From Prescottella subtropica (GTDB taxonomy: Bacteria; Actinomycetota; Actinomycetes; Mycobacteriales; Mycobacteriaceae), in NCBI RefSeq assembly GCF_005434945.1, contig NZ_SKCH01000009.1, positions 62,001 through 126,000 on the forward strand: DNA of 64,000 bases. The letters run 5' to 3'. Shown here one piece after another: positions 60,177 through 64,000 of this stretch. How positions within the stretch are numbered: the stretch's first letter is position 1; each line of letters begins with the position of its first letter. Position numbers and translations under genes: made by a program. The notes under the pieces were generated by a model that saw only the letters and a program-made list of their open reading frames with translations, ran no database searches and was not told the DNA's origin.

Positions 60177-60848
60177 TCAGTGCACCGAGATCGCCGTCAC
60201 GACGAGCCCGCCGGCGACGAGCCAGCGGCCGTCGAAACTCGCGAGCGGGGCGCCGCCGTCGGTGACGGTGCCGGGCACGAGCAGCCTGGAACGAAAGGAT
60301 CCGGACGTGCCGTCCGACGTCGTGGTGCCCTCGGTGAACGTGATGTGCGCGTCCTCGAATCCGAGCCAACGACCGGTGAGCGGGAACCACGCCTTGTAGG
60401 TGGCCTCCTTGGCGCAGAACAGCAGCCGGTCCCAGTGCACGGGCGCGGAACTCCTCGTCGCCAGCCGTTCGCGTTCCGCCGGCAGGCTGACCGCATCCAG
60501 GACACCGTCGGGCAGCGGCCCGTTCGGTTCGGCGTCGATCCCCACCGACCGCACCGCCAGCGCATAGCCGAGGACCGCGGCCCGGTAGCCGTCGCAGTGG
60601 GTGAGACTGCCGACGACCCCCTTCGGCCAGACGGGGGAACCGTTCTCGCCGCGCAGGACCGGTCCCGGCTCCACCCCGAGTTGCGTCATCGCCTGTCGGG
60701 CGCAGTGCCTGGCGGACGTGAATTCGCGGCGCCGCTTCTCGACGGCGCGGGCGATCAGCGACGCCTCCTGCGGGTGCGGCTGCAGGCCCGGCGGGTCCTC
60801 GAACAGTTCCGCGGACGCGACACCGGTGGGCAGAATCCGTTCGATCAT
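60177..60848 (-). CDS. pptT: 4'-phosphopantetheinyl transferase
   Basis: PptT moves phosphopantetheine from CoA to carrier proteins of polyketide, fatty-acid and siderophore assembly lines; it is essential in M. tuberculosis. The 223-residue EntD/Sfp-type protein has SVGIDAEPN (Asp105, Glu107, metal) and FCAKEATYKAWFP (Lys147, Glu148, Lys152), and the N-terminal VEKRRREFTSARHCAR that binds CoA. ATG 60848 overlaps the pptH stop (ATGA), so the transferase and the opposing hydrolase are made together. Matches Rv2794c. Confidence 0.95.
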   Translation of the reverse strand: MIERILPTGVASAELFEDPPGLQPHPQEASLIARAVEKRRREFTSARHCARQAMTQLGVEPGPVLRGENGSPVWPKGVVGSLTHCDGYRAAVLGYALAVRSVGIDAEPNGPLPDGVLDAVSLPAERERLATRSSAPVHWDRLLFCAKEATYKAWFPLTGRWLGFEDAHITFTEGTTTSDGTSGSFRSRLLVPGTVTDGGAPLASFDGRWLVAGGLVVTAISVH

Positions 60849-61768
60849 CGTCTCGCCCGCATCTTCTCGTATTCGGCTTCCTGCTCGGCGGTGATCGTGA
60901 AGTGCCCACCGAACTTGTTCAGGGTGCCCGGCGGGTACGTCGGGGCCGGCAGGATCTGCCGCAGCAACTTCTCCGGCAGGCCACGCCGCTGCCACTCGCG
61001 TGGATACCCGAGCGAGACCTCCTCGAAGCGGACGCCGTCGTACCAGGTGGTGCGCGGAATGTGCAGGTGCCCGTACACGCAGCACGCCGCGTTGTAGCGG
61101 GTGTGCCAGTCGGCGGTCTCGACGGTGCCGCACCACAGCGCGAACTCCGGGTAGTACAGCACCTCCGTCGGCTGGCGGACCAGCGGGAAGTGGTTGATCA
61201 GGATCGTCGGTGTCGACAGGTCCAGCGCCTCGAGTCGGGCCCGGGTGTACTCGAGTCGGGCGCGGCACCACGCGTCGCGGGTCGCGTACGGCTCCGACGA
61301 CAGCAGGAACTCGTCGGTGGCGACCACGTTGCGGTCCCGGGCGATCCGCAGGCCGTCCTCCTTGCCGGTGGCACCGGCGGGCAGGAACGAGTAGTCGTAC
61401 AGCAGGAACATCGGGACGAGGGTCGCGGGCCCGCCCTCCCCCTCCCACACGGGGTACGGGTCCTCGGGGGTGAGCACACCGATCTCCCGGCACAGCGCGA
61501 CGAGGTAGTCGTAGAGGGCGCGGCCGTGCATCTGCACGGGATCCTTGGCGGTGGTCCACAGTTCGTGGTTGCCCGGCACCCAGATCACCTGCGCGAACCG
61601 GCTCTTCAGCAGGGTGAGCGCCCAGCGGATGTCGTCGGTCTTCTCCGAGACGTCCCCGGCGACGATCAGCCAGTCGTCGGGTGACTCGGGGAAGATGTCC
61701 TCGATGATCGGCCGGTTCCCCCGATGCCCGACGTGCGTGTCACTGACCGCCCACAGCTTGGCTGCCAC
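60845..61768 (-). CDS. pptH: Metallophosphoesterase, phosphopantetheinyl hydrolase PptH-like
   Basis: The M. tuberculosis homologue Rv2795c (PptH) removes phosphopantetheine from carrier proteins, reversing PptT. The 307-residue protein has the calcineurin-type metal sites: SDTHVGH (Asp10, His12), AGDVSE (Asp39), PGNHELW (Asn67, His68), INHFPL and VYGHLH. ATG 61768. Its stop overlaps the pptT start. Family and position are firm; hydrolase activity is inferred from the mycobacterial homologue. Confidence 0.9.
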   Translation of the reverse strand: MAAKLWAVSDTHVGHRGNRPIIEDIFPESPDDWLIVAGDVSEKTDDIRWALTLLKSRFAQVIWVPGNHELWTTAKDPVQMHGRALYDYLVALCREIGVLTPEDPYPVWEGEGGPATLVPMFLLYDYSFLPAGATGKEDGLRIARDRNVVATDEFLLSSEPYATRDAWCRARLEYTRARLEALDLSTPTILINHFPLVRQPTEVLYYPEFALWCGTVETADWHTRYNAACCVYGHLHIPRTTWYDGVRFEEVSLGYPREWQRRGLPEKLLRQILPAPTYPPGTLNKFGGHFTITAEQEAEYEKMRARR

Positions 61769-61772
61769 ACCC

Positions 61773-63137
61773 TCACTCCTTCTCGTTCCCGGTCTGCAGG
61801 TCCGCGCCGGCGACCGCCCACCGGCCGGATGCCGTGCGCCACAGCACCGCGGCCGTCCGCAACACCATGAACACGGTAAGCCCCGTCCAGATTCCGGCGA
61901 GCCCCCAGTCCCACGCGAGCGAGCACCAGATCAGCGGCAGGAATCCGATCAGGGCGCAGCCGAGGGTCGCGGTCCGCAGGAACGCGGCGTCGCCGGCGCC
62001 GAGCAGGACGCCGTCGAGCGCGAACACGATCCCGGCGACCGGCATGATCCCGACGAAGAACCACCACGCGATCGACGTCTGGTCGAGGACCGCGGCATCG
62101 TCGGTGAACAGGGCCGGCACCAGCGCGTGCCCGGCCGCGAACGCGAGCGCCAACACCGTCGCGAACACCACCGACCAGCGGGTCAGCCGCCACGCCAGCC
62201 GCTGCGCGCCGCGGACCTGCCCGCGGCCGAGGGCCGCGCCGACGAGGGTCTGGGCGGCGATCGCGAGCGAGTCGAGGGTCAGAGCGACGAAGTTCCACAG
62301 TTGCAGCACCACCTGGTGCGCCGCGACGGACGCCGCACCGAACCGGGACGCGACCGCGGCCGCCGACAGGAAGCACGCCTGGAACGCGAGGCTGCGCAGG
62401 ATCAGGTCCCGGCCGAGGACCAGCTGCGCACGCATGACGGCCGGCCGGGGCCGCAGCGGCACCCCCGAACGCGCCAGCGCGGCGACGAACAGCAGCGCCG
62501 ACGTCGTCTGCCCGGCCACGTTCGCGACGGCCGACCCGACGAGTTCCCAGCGCGGCGCCCCGATGATCCCGTGCACCAGCAGCACGCACAGGACGGCGGA
62601 CACGACCTGTCCGACGAGCACGAACCGCAGCGGCCGCATCGTGTTCTGGATGCCGCGCATCCACCCGTTGCCGGCCATCGCGACGAGGATCAGCGGCGCC
62701 CCGAACACCGCGATCCGCAGCCAGCGTTCCGCCTCGGCGGCGATGTCCCCGGATCCGGCGATCACGGTGGTGATCGGGCCGGCGAGCAGCTGCACCAGCG
62801 CGACGAGGACGGCGCCGATCCCGAACGCCAGCCACGTCGCCTGCACCCCCTCGGCGACGGCGTCCCGCTCCCGGCCGGCCCCGAACAGTCGGGACGCCCG
62901 GGCGGTGGTGCCGTACGACAGGAACGTCAACTGGGTGCTGACCTGCGCGAGGATCAGGCCACCGACGGCGAGACCGGCGAGTGCGAGAGCACCGAGATGC
63001 CCGACGATCGCGATGTCCAGCAGCAGGTAGAGGGGTTCGGCGGCCAGCACGCCGAGCGCCGGCAGCGCGAGCCCGAGAATACGACGCGGCCCGGTGTCGT
63101 CGGATACGGCCGGCTGCGTGGTGGCGGTGTCCGTCAC
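61773..63137 (-). CDS. MATE family exporter (DinF-like)
   Basis: A 454-residue multidrug/oxidant exporter of the MATE family with 12 predicted helices. MATE-type starts: LALPALGVLAAEPLYLLLDIAIVGHLGALALAGLAVGG and, in the second lobe, RFGAASVAAHQVVLQLWNFV. The homologue in M. tuberculosis is dinF (Rv2836c), adjacent to nrnA as here. GTG 63137 starts one base after the nrnA stop; an in-frame GTG at 63155, inside nrnA, is possible. It lies 4 bp from the pptH start, so a long operon nrnA-dinF-pptH-pptT-truB is likely. Confidence 0.9.
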   Translation of the reverse strand: MTDTATTQPAVSDDTGPRRILGLALPALGVLAAEPLYLLLDIAIVGHLGALALAGLAVGGLILAQVSTQLTFLSYGTTARASRLFGAGRERDAVAEGVQATWLAFGIGAVLVALVQLLAGPITTVIAGSGDIAAEAERWLRIAVFGAPLILVAMAGNGWMRGIQNTMRPLRFVLVGQVVSAVLCVLLVHGIIGAPRWELVGSAVANVAGQTTSALLFVAALARSGVPLRPRPAVMRAQLVLGRDLILRSLAFQACFLSAAAVASRFGAASVAAHQVVLQLWNFVALTLDSLAIAAQTLVGAALGRGQVRGAQRLAWRLTRWSVVFATVLALAFAAGHALVPALFTDDAAVLDQTSIAWWFFVGIMPVAGIVFALDGVLLGAGDAAFLRTATLGCALIGFLPLIWCSLAWDWGLAGIWTGLTVFMVLRTAAVLWRTASGRWAVAGADLQTGNEKE

Positions 63138-63138
63138 G

Positions 63139-64000
63139 TCAGCCGAGCGCGTCACGCAACGCGGCGACGACGGTGTCGACCGGTCCGTCCGCGGTGTAGC
63201 CCGCCGCGAACCGGTGCCCGCCGCCCCCGAGCCCGGAGGCGACGGCGGCCACGTCGACGGACGCCTTGGAACGCAGCGACACCGACCACGACTGCGGCGC
63301 GGTCTCCTTGAACACCGCGGCCACCTCGGCCTCGGCGGTGGTGCGGACGATGTCGATGACGCTCTCGATCTCCTCGGCCCCGAGGCCTGCGGAGTCGGTG
63401 CAGCGGATCACCGCGTGCACGAGGCCGCGGCCGTCGGCGGCGTCCGGCACGAGGACTGCAGTACTCAGGACCGCGCCGAGCATCGGCAGCCACCCGAACG
63501 GATGGGTGTCGAGGAGCCGACGGCTGATCGCGCCGCCGTCGATGCCGGTGGCGAGCAGCCGCTCGGCGAGGGTGTGGGTGCCGGCCTGCCCCCACCGGAA
63601 CGATCCGGTGTCGGTGACGAGCCCGGCGTACAGGCAGTGCGCCAGATCGGCGTCGATCGGCACCCCCCACACGTCGAACAGTTGCGCGAGGACCGCGGTG
63701 GTCGATTCGGCCGCGTCGTCGACGAGGTTGAACATCCCGAACCGGGTGTTGGAGCGGTGGTGGTCGATCACCAACGACCGGCGGGCACCCGCCAACCGGG
63801 ACGCGAGCGACCCGAGCCGGCCGGCGCTGCCGCAGTCGACGGCCACCAGCAGATCCACCTCGTCGGCGACGTCGTCGACCGGGCACAGCAGGTCGACACC
63901 CGGCAGGTCCCGCATCGACACGGGCAGCTCCGACGGCGACGCGAACGCCACCTGGACGGGAATGCCCTGGCGCTTCAGCACCGCTGCGAGGGCGAGTCCG
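63139..64000 (-). CDS. DHH-family phosphoesterase NrnA-like (partial, 5' end beyond the window)
   Basis: A DHH/DHHA1 phosphodiesterase; homologues degrade oligoribonucleotides, pAp or c-di-AMP (M. tuberculosis Rv2837c). At least 285 residues are visible. The DHH motif is LVIDHHRSN, another metal Asp is in LLVAVDCGSAG, and LVTDTGSFRW is typical. The DHHA1 block is GLGGGGHRFAAGYTADG. The N-terminal DxD segment lies outside the window (the visible frame starts GLALAAVLKRQG), so the start is not seen. It precedes the MATE gene; rbfA would be expected upstream. Confidence 0.93.
   Translation of the reverse strand, partial: GLALAAVLKRQGIPVQVAFASPSELPVSMRDLPGVDLLCPVDDVADEVDLLVAVDCGSAGRLGSLASRLAGARRSLVIDHHRSNTRFGMFNLVDDAAESTTAVLAQLFDVWGVPIDADLAHCLYAGLVTDTGSFRWGQAGTHTLAERLLATGIDGGAISRRLLDTHPFGWLPMLGAVLSTAVLVPDAADGRGLVHAVIRCTDSAGLGAEEIESVIDIVRTTAEAEVAAVFKETAPQSWSVSLRSKASVDVAAVASGLGGGGHRFAAGYTADGPVDTVVAALRDALG

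Overview
The window looks like chromosome of a high-GC actinomycete of the order Mycobacteriales, most likely Nocardiaceae (Rhodococcus/Prescottella type). The evidence is gene order. The lexA, fadE20-type dehydrogenase, hflX, dapF, miaA, miaB, recX-recA, DUF3046, glycosyltransferase, pspA-clgR, pgsA, ftsK, RNase J, dapA, thyX, dapB, pepR, pnp-rpsO, ribF, sirR, truB, pptT-pptH, MATE and nrnA blocks follow the Mycobacterium tuberculosis order around Rv2720-Rv2837c. The gluABCD cluster lies beside recX as in Corynebacterium. recA carries no intein. Locus-tag comparisons are from memory; no search was run.

Layout. 1-3600: lexA with three SOS boxes, convergent with an acyl-CoA dehydrogenase, then a uracil/xanthine permease. 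3600-5740: a small insertion holding an AAA ATPase (RloA/AbiLi type) and a damaged RloB-type partner. 5745-15600: a secreted propeller-like protein, hflX, dapF, an rRNA methyltransferase, miaA, a Rv2728c-like gene, a DUF349 protein and miaB. 15700-19000: gluABCD glutamate ABC importer. 19067-23800: recX-recA (SOS box), an arylamine N-acetyltransferase homologue lacking the catalytic His, DUF3046, a glycosyltransferase and a membrane protein. 24000-30010: glpD, a TetR regulator, an FAD-linked oxidase and a diacylglycerol kinase, with a TnpB transposon inserted between the last two. 30066-33150: a PIG-L deacetylase, a small membrane protein and the bioYMN biotin importer. 33235-37757: pspA-clgR stress pair, cinA, pgsA, an argA-type acetyltransferase, a YciI protein and terC. 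37965-45228: ftsK, a maleylpyruvate-isomerase-like protein, rnj, dapA and thyX. 45316-49813: a methyltransferase, a HicB-like protein, an SRPBCC protein, a DUF3105 lipoprotein, an MFS exporter and an EthD protein. 49879-57937: a flavodoxin-like protein, a small membrane protein, dapB, a TIGR00027-type methyltransferase, pepR, pnp, rpsO and ribF. 58033-64000: sirR, a secreted protein, truB, pptT-pptH, a MATE exporter and nrnA (cut by the window edge).

How the genes work together. LexA, RecA and RecX form the SOS circuit. DapF, DapA and DapB supply meso-diaminopimelate and lysine. MiaA and MiaB act in sequence on A37 of tRNA. PNPase, RNase J and the rpsO-pnp hairpin belong to RNA turnover. PptT and PptH catalyse opposing reactions on carrier proteins. 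ClgR and PspA belong to an envelope-stress response.

Most notable points: a TnpB element whose ends can be placed so that removing it restores a 4-bp overlap between two genes, with TCAC next to the element; a defence-type RloA gene whose RloB partner has lost its N-terminal TOPRIM segment; a dispersed palindrome of about 51 bp in three copies, one of which forms the end of a gene; a catalytic His to Arg change in the NAT homologue; and a perfect hairpin holding the terC ribosome binding site.
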